Assembly (NCBI GenBank): GCA_034436355.1
Contig: DAOTVQ010000035.1
Location: 1 to 64,000, forward strand
From: CP2-2F sp034436355
GTDB taxonomy: Bacteria; Chloroflexota; Anaerolineae; Aggregatilineales; UBA2796
Reading direction: 5' to 3'
DNA length: 64,000 bases
Part shown: positions 24,830 through 32,839 of the stretch, piece by piece
Numbering within the stretch: position 1 is the first letter of the stretch
How the letters are laid out: each line of letters begins with the position of its first letter
Program-made: the position numbers and the translations under genes
Notes under the pieces: generated by a model
The model's input: the letters and a program-made list of their open reading frames with translations, nothing else
Databases searched by the model: none
What the model was told of the DNA's origin: nothing

Positions 24830-25387
24830 ATGCAGAGCTACCTACGTTTTATCGAAGAAATTCTGATTGATGAGGAACGCCTGCAAGCGCGCATCGAAGC
24901 GCTGGGCGCACAGATCAACGCCGATTACAGCCATGCCGCTGATCTATTGCTGGTCTGCGTGCTGAAGGGCGGCGTCATGTTCCTGACCGACCTGATGCGG
25001 CATATTCACGTGCCACACGCTATAGATTTTATGGCGATCTCCAGCTATGGCGCTGGCGCACGCGAAACAAGCGGCATCGTCCGCATAGACCTTGACCTGA
25101 AGCAGAATATCGAAGGGCGCAACCTGCTCATCGTTGAGGATATTATTGATACCGGCACCACACTTGCCTATCTGCGGCGCTTGCTCTTGGCACGCAACCC
25201 TGCCAGCCTGAAAATCTGCACGCTGCTGAGCAAGCCAAGCCGCCGCCTGACCGATATTCATGTGGATTACATCGGCTTTGAAATCCCGGATAAGTTCGTC
25301 TTTGGTTACGGACTTGATCTCGATGAACTCTACCGCAGCTTGCCCTTCATCGCGGCGGTGAATCCAGGCATGTACGCCCATGAGTGA
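24830..25387 (+). CDS. hpt: Hypoxanthine phosphoribosyltransferase
   Basis: Predicted 185-residue purine salvage enzyme that converts hypoxanthine or guanine with PRPP to IMP or GMP. The PRPP loop VEDIIDTGTTLAYL (around residues 102-115), the LLVCVLKGGVMF segment and FVFGYGLDLDELYR near the end are family hallmarks. Length is typical. Its last 8 bases overlap the CCA/poly(A) polymerase gene, so the two are co-translated. The start follows the DUF971 stop by 3 bases. Confidence 0.93.
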   Translation: MQSYLRFIEEILIDEERLQARIEALGAQINADYSHAADLLLVCVLKGGVMFLTDLMRHIHVPHAIDFMAISSYGAGARETSGIVRIDLDLKQNIEGRNLLIVEDIIDTGTTLAYLRRLLLARNPASLKICTLLSKPSRRLTDIHVDYIGFEIPDKFVFGYGLDLDELYRSLPFIAAVNPGMYAHE

Positions 25388-26873
25388 GTCCGCGGCGCCG
25401 TTCCCCCTTGACTATCCGCCTCTTGTGCAGGCGCTGCTGCCGATCATCGGTACGAGCGAGGTGTATTTGGTCGGTGGCGCTGTGCGCGATGCCCTGCTGC
25501 GCCGCCCTAGCCACGACCTTGACCTTGCCACGCCCGACGACGGGCGCCGCCTTGCCAAACAGATCGCCAACGCCTTCAAGGGTGCTTACTATCCGCTTGA
25601 TCCTGAACGCAAGGTTGGGCGCGCCATTCTGGACTATGAAGGTGTGCGTTACAGCGTGGATGTAGCGCGTTTTCGCGGCGAATCGCTGCAAGATGACCTC
25701 TACGGGCGCGATTTCACAGTGAACGCCATTGCCGCACCGCTGCGTGGTGACCTGCAAACGCTGATCGATCCACTGGACGGCGTGCGCGATGTATTCGAGA
25801 AACGCCTGCGCCGCTGCACGCCCGACTCGATCCGCAGCGATCCGATCCGTGCGCTGCGCGCCGTGCGTCAAAGCCTGCAATTCAAGCTGCTCATTGAGCG
25901 CGAAACACGCGCCGATCTGCGTGAGTATGGCGTTGGCATCATCCACAGCTCGCCAGAGCGCGTCCGTGATGAGTTTATGACCATGCTTGGCGGCGCAAAG
26001 CCACAGGCTGCCTTGCGCGCCTTAGACTCGCTCGGTCTGCTGACGCTGATTGTGCCAGAGGTAGATGCCATGCGCGGCGTGGTGCAGTCTGCGCCGCACA
26101 TTTACGATGTGTGGAAACATACCCTCAACGTGATCGAACGATTGGATGGCGTCATCACGACCATCAGCCCACAGCGCACTGATGAAACCGCTGCCGATGG
26201 TGCGCTTGGCTTGATCGTCTACCTGCTGGATGTTTTCCGCCCGCAGTTGCAAACACACCTTGCTGCACCGCTGCCGAATGGTCGCAGTGTGCGCGCCTTG
26301 TTGATGTTGGCTGCGCTGCTGCACGATTGCGGCAAGCCCGCAACGCGCAGCGTCGGCGCGGAGGGGCGTATTCATTTCTATCGGCATGAGTTAATTGGCG
26401 CGGAACTGGCAGCCGTGCGTGCTGAGGCATTGCGCTTGAGCAATGAAGAGAGTGCGCGCTTGGTCGGCTGCGTGCGCCATCACATGCGCCCGATGCACCT
26501 TCGCAATGCGGAAAGCCTTTCACGGCGTGCGGTCTACCGTTTTTGGAAGGCGACTGATAGCCTCGGTCTGGATGTGTGTTTGCTCACCCTTGCTGACTAC
26601 TTAGGCATGGTTGGGACGCACCTGCAAGTGCCAGACTGGTTGGCACAGCTGCAAGTGGTGCGCGCCCTGCTGGATGCCTATTTTAACCGCCATGCCGAAG
26701 TGGTCGCGCCGCCGCCGCTGCTTGGCGGCAAGGCGTTGATGGAAGCACTAGGCTTAGCGCCCGGCAAACTGGTTGGGCAGCTTTTGGAGCAGATCGCAGA
26801 GGCGCAGGCGGTGGGCGAGATCAGCACGCTTGAGGAAGCCCTTGATCTAGCGCGCCGCCTGCATAAAAAATAA
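25380..26873 (+). CDS. CCA-adding / poly(A) polymerase family protein with HD domain
   Basis: Predicted 497-residue class II nucleotidyltransferase. The head contains YLVGGAVRDALL and the catalytic HDLDLATPDD, followed by YGRDFTVNAIAAPL and the RRCTPDSIRSDPIRALRAVR neck region typical of tRNA CCA-adding enzymes. The second half carries an HD-type phosphohydrolase motif (LLHDCGKPATRS). It repairs or adds the tRNA 3' CCA, although the tRNA-Ser in this window already encodes CCA, or acts as poly(A) polymerase; the sequence cannot decide. Its last Lys codons and stop also form part of a terminator used by the gene on the other strand. Confidence 0.88.
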   Translation: MSESAAPFPLDYPPLVQALLPIIGTSEVYLVGGAVRDALLRRPSHDLDLATPDDGRRLAKQIANAFKGAYYPLDPERKVGRAILDYEGVRYSVDVARFRGESLQDDLYGRDFTVNAIAAPLRGDLQTLIDPLDGVRDVFEKRLRRCTPDSIRSDPIRALRAVRQSLQFKLLIERETRADLREYGVGIIHSSPERVRDEFMTMLGGAKPQAALRALDSLGLLTLIVPEVDAMRGVVQSAPHIYDVWKHTLNVIERLDGVITTISPQRTDETAADGALGLIVYLLDVFRPQLQTHLAAPLPNGRSVRALLMLAALLHDCGKPATRSVGAEGRIHFYRHELIGAELAAVRAEALRLSNEESARLVGCVRHHMRPMHLRNAESLSRRAVYRFWKATDSLGLDVCLLTLADYLGMVGTHLQVPDWLAQLQVVRALLDAYFNRHAEVVAPPPLLGGKALMEALGLAPGKLVGQLLEQIAEAQAVGEISTLEEALDLARRLHKK

Positions 26874-26898
26874 GCGCCTCTCGGCAGGCAGAGGCGCT
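26862..26898 (-). terminator. Intrinsic terminator of the secreted protein gene (minus)
   Basis: AGCGCCTCT (26873-26881) pairs perfectly with AGAGGCGCT (26890-26898) across an 8-base loop. On the minus strand it is followed directly by TATTTTTTATG, a good U-tract, so it terminates the gene at 26907. It overlaps the end of the plus-strand CCA/poly(A) polymerase gene. Confidence 0.8.
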
Positions 26899-26906
26899 CT
26901 AGGCAG

Positions 26907-27569
26907 TTACTTGCCGACGCACTGCGGCAGGACGGGTGAACCCGGCTGCCCATATTCCTCTGGCACATCCACCGTGTTTGCCAACGAGACCCAGCCGCCC
27001 ATCACGAACAGGCGCGCAAAGCCGTCTTTTTGGTCAATCACAAAGGCAGTTTGGCAAGCCTTCATCGCCAAGCCGGTGCCTTCGCCGCCGGGTGTTTGCA
27101 AAACAGCAGTATCACCCAAGAACAGGATCAAATTCTTGTTGCCCGGCAACCCAGGTCCGACAAATGGTGGTGTAAAGGTGGGCAAGCCCGTGCAATTGCC
27201 TGACCACTCACCAGCTAGTTGTTCTTGGAAGCCATTGCCCGCGATGCTGACAAGCCGCAGTGTAATGGGGTTAAATTGCGGTGCGCCACCATTCCATGGA
27301 AAATCGCCGATAGGACCATTAAAGCTAACAGGAACTGAGCTGGCGAAGTAGTGAATGGTATTTCCAGCACCATCGGTAGCCGCAAAATAATAGGCTTCCT
27401 CCCCAGACCCTGTGTTATCCCGATCTGCCGTATAGTTAGAGCCTAAGTCAGTGAAGCCTGTGCAGCCCACAATGCCACTGCCACTGCCAGTCAGCGCTTG
27501 CAACGCCATTATAGGCACAGCCAGAGCCACCACCAAAGCGAGTAACGCTACCAAGCGAAGTGTTTTCAT
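26907..27569 (-). CDS. Secreted protein of unknown function
   Basis: Predicted 220-residue exported protein. The frame opens 13 codons earlier, but the ATG at 27569 has AAAGGTG upstream and starts a clean signal peptide (MKTLRLVALLALVVALAVP, cleavage probably after MALQA). The mature part is rich in Gly, Thr, Asn and aromatic residues, with paired Cys (VGCTGFTDLG, GNCTGLP, MKACQTAF, LPQCVGK) that could form two disulphides. No family is recognised. It has a strong promoter and its own terminator, so it is an independent, possibly well-expressed unit. Confidence 0.75.
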   Translation of the reverse strand: MKTLRLVALLALVVALAVPIMALQALTGSGSGIVGCTGFTDLGSNYTADRDNTGSGEEAYYFAATDGAGNTIHYFASSVPVSFNGPIGDFPWNGGAPQFNPITLRLVSIAGNGFQEQLAGEWSGNCTGLPTFTPPFVGPGLPGNKNLILFLGDTAVLQTPGGEGTGLAMKACQTAFVIDQKDGFARLFVMGGWVSLANTVDVPEEYGQPGSPVLPQCVGK

Positions 27570-27609
27570 ATAACACCTTTCCGATATTCCAAGGAATTGA
27601 TCACTCAAA

Positions 27610-27638
27610 ATAGTAGCAAATTACTATATTTTCGTCAA
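27610..27638 (-). promoter_or_regulatory. Promoter of the secreted protein gene
   Basis: Minus-strand TTGACG (27633-27638), 17-base AT-rich spacer, TACTAT (27610-27615). The surrounding 60 bases are the most AT-rich in this part of the window. The leader would be about 35 bases. Confidence 0.7.
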
Positions 27639-27639
27639 G

Positions 27640-27979
27640 CAATTTTTACAAGTTTTTACTGTCACAGAACCCGATGCTGACTTTATCTAAGGGCTTGCAA
27701 GCAGCGCTGAAAATAAGCGCATTCCGCCGCGTTTTGGCAAAGTGCCAAAGCGCGCCTGTAGGCATGGGCGGCGCTGGTGAGCGGTGGGCTTATCAAGAGC
27801 AGCACATGCTGCGCTTTACGCCTTGGCGTGCAGGGTGCTAGTCAAGCGCACTTCCAACAGGCTTCGAACCTGAAAGAACATCTCCATCACCTGCAATGTG
27901 TTCTATACTGCAACATTAAGTACGTACAGGCGTACTACTGGATTGTATCAATTCACAAGGCACGGAATCACCAATCACC
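27640..27979. other. Intergenic region upstream of the P-type ATPase
   Basis: About 340 bases between divergent genes. It holds a short hairpin TTTGGCA-AAG-TGCCAAA near 27735, a TATACT (27904-27909) that could be the -10 of the ATPase gene, and an inverted repeat AGTACG (27919-27924) / CGTACT (27931-27936) that could be an operator. A 68-codon open frame (27777-27983) crosses it but has no ribosome-binding site or family resemblance and is not called. Confidence 0.4.
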
Positions 27980-30400
27980 ATGAACCTGATCTCACAACTG
28001 CCCGAAGAAGAGCGCGGTTTGACAAGCGCGGAGGTCGCTGTGCGCGCTGAGCGCGGCGAATCGAACGCCTTCAAAGTTCAAGTTGGGCGCACCTACTGGG
28101 AAATTTTCCGCGACAACGTCTTCAACGTCTTCAACTTTGTGCTGGCAACGCTCGGCGCGGTCATGATCTTCTTTCAGGACTACGCAAATCTGCTCTTTGC
28201 CAGTTTCAGCGTCGTGCTGAACTCGATTGTCGGCTTGGTGCAAGAGATTGCCGCCAAGCGCGCCCTTGACCAACTGGCGGCACTTGCCATGCAACAGGTG
28301 AAGGTCTGGCGCGATGGCGGGCTGGTGGAAGTGCCGCTGAGCGCCGTGGTGAAAGACGACCTGCTGCCACTGGAGGCAGGCGATAAGGTGGTGGTGGATG
28401 GCGTGGTGCTGCTTGCCGACTCGCTCGAATTGAATGAGGCACTCTTAACGGGCGAATCGGATGCGGTGCTGAAAGAGAAGGGAATGCAGCTTTATTCAGG
28501 CTCATTCGTGATCGCCGGCGCCGGCGTCATGCGTGCCACTGCCGTTGGCGCAGCCAGCACGATCAACAAACTTTCGGCAACGGCGAAGGCATATCGGCAT
28601 CCACTAACGCCAACGCAGCGCTACATCGCCAACTTGGTGCAAATCGCCGTCTTTGTGATGTTGGTGTTCGGTCCGATGACCGTCATCGGCGGCTTGGTCT
28701 CACACCTGCCAACCATCGAGATCGTGCGGAATGCGGTGGTGCTGGTCACCAGCATGGTACCGCAAGGCTTGGTCTTAGTCACGACGATCTCGCTGTCCAT
28801 CGGCGCGCTGATCATCAGCCGCCAACGCACCCTCGTGCAGCGCGTGAACGCGGTGGAATCTATGGCGAATGTGAACGTGCTGTGCTTCGATAAGACAGGC
28901 ACGCTCACGCGCAACATGCTCAGCGTGACCGAGATCGTGCCGCTGAACGGCACACCGACCGAGGCACTTAAGGATGATCTGCGCCGCTACGTAGAAAATC
29001 TTGCCACCCAGAACCGCACTGCTAGCGCCATCGCCGAATACATCGGTGGGAATGGTGGCGGTGCGGCAAAGCAGCGCGAGATTCCCTTCACCTCAGCGCG
29101 TAAGTGGGGCGCGATCATCTTTGAAGGCGAGACGCTGCTCTTGGGCGCACCAGAGCGCTTGCTAGACCCTGAGCGCGACGCGACAGCCCTGCAAGAAGCA
29201 CACGCACGTTCCGCACGTGGTGAGCGCATCCTTGCCTTTGCGCGCAGCACCAACACACCCCTTGATGCCGCCCTGCCAAGTGAGCGCCATGCGCTTGCCC
29301 TGATCGCCATGAGCGACCAAATTCGCCCTGAAATTCAGCAGACCATCGCACAGTTTACCGCGCTGGGCGTGCAATTGAAGGTTATCAGTGGCGATAACGC
29401 CGAGACGGTGCGCGCCATTGCCGAGCAAGCCGGCATGACCATTGCGCGTGCCTGCACAGGCGATCAGCTTGAGGCGATGGACGAGCCGACCTTTGCCCAC
29501 GCCGTGCGTGAGGCAAACCTCTTTGCGCGCATCGAGCCAGAGACCAAGCGCAAGATCATCCGTGCGCTGAAGGCAGAAGGGGCGTATGTGGCGATGGTTG
29601 GCGATGGCGTGAACGACGTGCCAGCCTTGAAAGAGGCGAATATGGCTGTTGCCATGAACGATGGCGCGCAAATTGCCAAAGATGTGGCTGATCTGGTGCT
29701 GTTGGATAACAGCATGGCGACGCTGCCGAACGCTTTTGAGCGCGGCAAGACGATCACACAGAAGATTTTTGGCAGCACGCGCATTTTCCTTACCAAAAAT
29801 TTCTTCACGGTGCTTGCCTTCATCTTCATTGGCTTCATGGCGCTGCCCTTTGCCACCACACCGATCATCATTAGTTGGCTGACCTTCGGCATGGTCAACC
29901 TGCCGGGCATCCTGATCACTTTTGGCGTGCTGCGTCCGCGCTATTTGGCAAACTTTGCCGAAGATGTGATGCGCTATGTGTTCAGCGGCACGGTGGTTGG
30001 CGCTTTGGTGATGTCGGGCTTGTACGCCGTCCTCTATCTGCTGCTGCGCGGCGGCGTGGAAAATGGCGCTGTTGTGCTTGCCGCACGCGATGAGGCACGC
30101 AGCGGGCTGCTGATCTTCATGGCGCTCTATGGATTGCTTGTCTTTTGGAATACACTAGGCATTGATCTGTTCGATTCGCAGAGCATGGCAGCACGCCCGC
30201 GCCTTGTGTGGCTTGGCATTGGGTTGGTGCTGATCACCGTGGTGCCGCCCTACCTCTTGCCACAGGTTTTTCAAGGCTGGAGCAACCCGCGCTTTGGGGT
30301 GGTTGTGGCAGCCCTGCTTGCGGCAGGCGTGGCTGCCGTTGCCTTACACTGGCTCTACCACGAACGGCAGCTGGAGAAGTTCATCCAGCAGCGCGGCTAA
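27980..30400 (+). CDS. P-type cation-transporting ATPase
   Basis: Predicted 806-residue membrane pump. The actuator motif LTGESDAVL, the phosphorylation site CFDKTGTLTRN (near residue 305), and the hinge MVGDGVNDVPALKEANMAVA are intact. The membrane ion-binding segment reads MVPQGLVLVTTISLSIGAL, with PQGL in place of the common PEGL. There are no N-terminal metal-binding domains and no CPC motif, so it is not a heavy-metal P1B pump; the layout recalls the CtpE-like Ca2+/cation group. C-terminal helices run to residue 790. Specificity is unproven. No ribosome-binding site is obvious before the ATG. Confidence 0.9.
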   Translation: MNLISQLPEEERGLTSAEVAVRAERGESNAFKVQVGRTYWEIFRDNVFNVFNFVLATLGAVMIFFQDYANLLFASFSVVLNSIVGLVQEIAAKRALDQLAALAMQQVKVWRDGGLVEVPLSAVVKDDLLPLEAGDKVVVDGVVLLADSLELNEALLTGESDAVLKEKGMQLYSGSFVIAGAGVMRATAVGAASTINKLSATAKAYRHPLTPTQRYIANLVQIAVFVMLVFGPMTVIGGLVSHLPTIEIVRNAVVLVTSMVPQGLVLVTTISLSIGALIISRQRTLVQRVNAVESMANVNVLCFDKTGTLTRNMLSVTEIVPLNGTPTEALKDDLRRYVENLATQNRTASAIAEYIGGNGGGAAKQREIPFTSARKWGAIIFEGETLLLGAPERLLDPERDATALQEAHARSARGERILAFARSTNTPLDAALPSERHALALIAMSDQIRPEIQQTIAQFTALGVQLKVISGDNAETVRAIAEQAGMTIARACTGDQLEAMDEPTFAHAVREANLFARIEPETKRKIIRALKAEGAYVAMVGDGVNDVPALKEANMAVAMNDGAQIAKDVADLVLLDNSMATLPNAFERGKTITQKIFGSTRIFLTKNFFTVLAFIFIGFMALPFATTPIIISWLTFGMVNLPGILITFGVLRPRYLANFAEDVMRYVFSGTVVGALVMSGLYAVLYLLLRGGVENGAVVLAARDEARSGLLIFMALYGLLVFWNTLGIDLFDSQSMAARPRLVWLGIGLVLITVVPPYLLPQVFQGWSNPRFGVVVAALLAAGVAAVALHWLYHERQLEKFIQQRG

Positions 30401-30406
30401 TGGCGC

Positions 30407-30434
30407 GCCCTGATTGCCGCAATGCAATCAGGGC
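30407..30434. terminator. Bidirectional hairpin between ATPase and rhaB
   Basis: An 11-bp perfect stem, GCCCTGATTGC (30407-30417) with GCAATCAGGGC (30424-30434), 6-base loop. No U-tract on either strand. Confidence 0.55.
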
Positions 30435-30444
30435 AAAGCATCCC

Positions 30445-31881
30445 TCACCCGCTGGTGATGACGCCCTGAAAGCGCTCATAAACGGCTTGCCAGTCCAACA
30501 AGTAGTTTGGCGTGTAGACGGTTGGCGGATAGCTGGCGCGCACCACTTGGCGCGCCTCCGCCAGATCGCGCAGTTCGCCTAAGGCAACCAACTGCACCAG
30601 CGCGTTGCCCAGTGCAGTCGCCTCGACGGGTCCGGCGTAGACGGGCTTGCCTGTCGCGTCGGCAGTCATTTGGCACAGCAGGGCGTTTTGCGCGCCGCCG
30701 CCCACAACATGCAAGGCATCCACCTGCGCGCCCGTCGCGCCGATGATCTGCTCTAGCACATAGCGATATTTGAGCGCCAAACTCTCCAAGATGCAGCGCA
30801 AAAAAGCCCCTTGCGTTTGCGGCGCCACCTGACCCGACTTTGCACAGAATGCCGCAATGCGTGCAGGCATATCGCCCGGTGCAAAGAAAGACGGATCATC
30901 GGGATCGATCAGCACTGTAAAGGACGGTTCAAGTTGTGCTTCGTTCAGCAGCAGGTCGTATGAGATGTCCAAGCCTTGTTCGCGCCAACGCTGCCGACAT
31001 TGCTGCTCCAACCACAAACCCATCACCATCTTCAATGGGCGGAATGTGCCAAAAGCGCCGCCCTCATTAGTTAGGTTGGCGTGCATGGCTGCCTCAGTCA
31101 GGATCGGCTGGTGAGTCTCAATCCCAAACAGGCTCCATGTGCCGCTGCTGATGTAGGCAAAGTGCGGCGTCTCGGCTGGCACAGCAACCACCGCGCTGCC
31201 CGTATCGTGGCTGGCAACAGTGAAGACCGGCACCGTCTCATAGGTGCCAATCAGGTTAGCGGGCTGCACCACCGTCGGGAAAAAGTGCGTTGGAATGCCT
31301 AGCCGCGCCAGCAGATCACGATCCCAATCGCCAAGGGTTGGGTTGTAGCATTGAGTGGTGGTGGTGTGCGTGAACTCGCTGATCTTCTCGCCCGTCAGCC
31401 AGTAGGTGATCAGGTTGGGCATGGTCAGCAGGGTGTGAGTCATATCCAACAGGTCAGGCGCATCATAGTGCAGCGCCACAAGCTGGTAGAGCGAGTTGAT
31501 CACATAAAAGCCGATGCCCGTGCGCTGATAGAGTTCGTGGCGCGGCACAAGCGCTAAAACCTGCTCCATAACGCCTTCGGTGCGCCGATCCCGCATGTGA
31601 ACAGGGTTGCCGATCAACGCACCGCGCCGATCTAGCAAGCCGAAATCCACCCCGAACGAGTCCACACCGATGCTGGCAGCCGTCTCCAGTTGTGCGGCAG
31701 CCAAGCCGCGCTCAATCTCGCCCCACAGGTTTAGCACATCCCAATGCAACGTGCCGCGCACTCTAATCGGCGTGTTGGCGAAACGGTAGCGCTCTGTACC
31801 TTGCACCTGCTTGCCATCAAAGCGGACGCTGAAAATGCGCCCGTTGGAGTTGCCCAAATCCACCGCGATCAGATCAGTCAT
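30445..31881 (-). CDS. rhaB: Rhamnulokinase (FGGY family)
   Basis: Predicted 478-residue sugar kinase. The ATP-binding N-terminus IAVDLGNSNGRIFSVRF, the segment IGVDSFGVDFGLLD with the catalytic Asp, ISSGTWSLFGIE, and VVGGGAQNALLCQMTADATG are hallmarks of L-rhamnulose kinase; glucuronide or fuculose kinases are less likely. The ATG at 31881 is chosen because AAAGGATG is 8 bases upstream; the longer form starts directly on that site. A minus-strand TATACT (31909-31914) just upstream may be its promoter. No rhamnose isomerase or aldolase is adjacent, so the pathway context is missing. Confidence 0.88.
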   Translation of the reverse strand: MTDLIAVDLGNSNGRIFSVRFDGKQVQGTERYRFANTPIRVRGTLHWDVLNLWGEIERGLAAAQLETAASIGVDSFGVDFGLLDRRGALIGNPVHMRDRRTEGVMEQVLALVPRHELYQRTGIGFYVINSLYQLVALHYDAPDLLDMTHTLLTMPNLITYWLTGEKISEFTHTTTTQCYNPTLGDWDRDLLARLGIPTHFFPTVVQPANLIGTYETVPVFTVASHDTGSAVVAVPAETPHFAYISSGTWSLFGIETHQPILTEAAMHANLTNEGGAFGTFRPLKMVMGLWLEQQCRQRWREQGLDISYDLLLNEAQLEPSFTVLIDPDDPSFFAPGDMPARIAAFCAKSGQVAPQTQGAFLRCILESLALKYRYVLEQIIGATGAQVDALHVVGGGAQNALLCQMTADATGKPVYAGPVEATALGNALVQLVALGELRDLAEARQVVRASYPPTVYTPNYLLDWQAVYERFQGVITSG

Positions 31882-32015
31882 ACAGCCCATCCTTTGCTCA
31901 GCGTGCCGAGTATACCGCGAAAGGCTGCCCTGAGCGCAGGGGCTTTAGCGGCATACCTACGGGAAACGCGGCTTGGCGCGTTGGCTGCTTTGTATGTGCT
32001 GTCGCCGCCTCAGCC

Positions 32016-32801
32016 TTACCGAACAGAGGCGGACATCACCACGCGAACGCCGAGATTGAACCCACGAAAATCAGGATCGGGGCGAGAGCGAAAAGCAGCA
32101 CGGGCGTCGCCTCGATCATAGTACCACGAGCCACCGCGCAAGCCTCGACTATCCGTCCCGTCCCGTGTCTCACGCCCGTCATCCGCTCTGTAGGGATACG
32201 GCTCATACACGCTGCTCACCCACTCCCAAACGTTGCCGCACATATCCAGTGCGCCGCACCATGCCGCGCCTTTGATGCGTATGCCCTCACCAACAGGGTG
32301 TGTTTTGCCGCCCGAATTCCCATGATAGATAACATAGTCCAAGTCATCTATGAGGCTGTTTCCCCATGCATAGACCCGATTTTCAGGTCCGCGGGCTGCC
32401 CACTCCCATTCTGCCTCAGTCGGCAGGCGTCCGCCGCGCCATGCTGCAAACGCCCACGCCTCATACCACGAAATGCCCACTCGCGGCTGATCGGGTGCAG
32501 TGAAGCCGTCATAATTTTGAGGGGCAAGCACACTGCCCTTTTCGCGCCATGCCCAGCCTGCCGCCGTCCACAATTCGCGCTGTCGGTAGCCACCCTCTGC
32601 CACAAATTTGGCGTAGGCAGCATTGGTGACAGGCGTCAGGTCTAGCCAGAGGCTTTGCGGGATGACCTGTTCGTGAACGGGTCTTTCGTCACTATCGCCA
32701 TTATCGCTGCCCATCATAAACTTGCCCGATGGCACGTAGACCATGATCGCGCCTGTCTTTTCGTCTGTGCGGCGGTCACCAAGTTGATATATGTGTGGCA
32801 T
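32016..32801 (-). CDS. Formylglycine-generating enzyme (SUMF1/FGE) family protein
   Basis: Predicted 261-residue protein of the FGE-sulfatase domain family. Visible motifs: MVYVPSGKFMMGSDNGDSDERP, PVTNAAYAKFV, RLPTEAEWEWAARG, MCGNVWEWVSS, and RGGSWYYD ending in GFNLGVRVV. True FGE enzymes use a Cys pair to oxidise a sulfatase Cys; here only one or two Cys appear, near AAWCGALDMCGN, so it may belong to the larger non-sulfatase group (for example ergothioneine- or NHLM-type iron enzymes or binding proteins). It lies 38 bases downstream of the MocR gene and could be the end of that operon. Confidence 0.85.
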   Translation of the reverse strand: MPHIYQLGDRRTDEKTGAIMVYVPSGKFMMGSDNGDSDERPVHEQVIPQSLWLDLTPVTNAAYAKFVAEGGYRQRELWTAAGWAWREKGSVLAPQNYDGFTAPDQPRVGISWYEAWAFAAWRGGRLPTEAEWEWAARGPENRVYAWGNSLIDDLDYVIYHGNSGGKTHPVGEGIRIKGAAWCGALDMCGNVWEWVSSVYEPYPYRADDGRETRDGTDSRGLRGGSWYYDRGDARAAFRSRPDPDFRGFNLGVRVVMSASVR

Positions 32802-32839
32802 CCAAACCTCTCCAGAGTCCCAAACAGTGTGCAGCCGAT

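Noticed and set aside
27777..27983. 68-codon ORF upstream of the P-type ATPase
   Set aside because: No ribosome-binding site, no family resemblance, and it overlaps candidate promoter and operator sequences.
32016..32801. True sulfatase-activating FGE
   Set aside because: The Cys arrangement is not clearly that of the FGE active site and no sulfatase gene lies nearby, so only the family is named.
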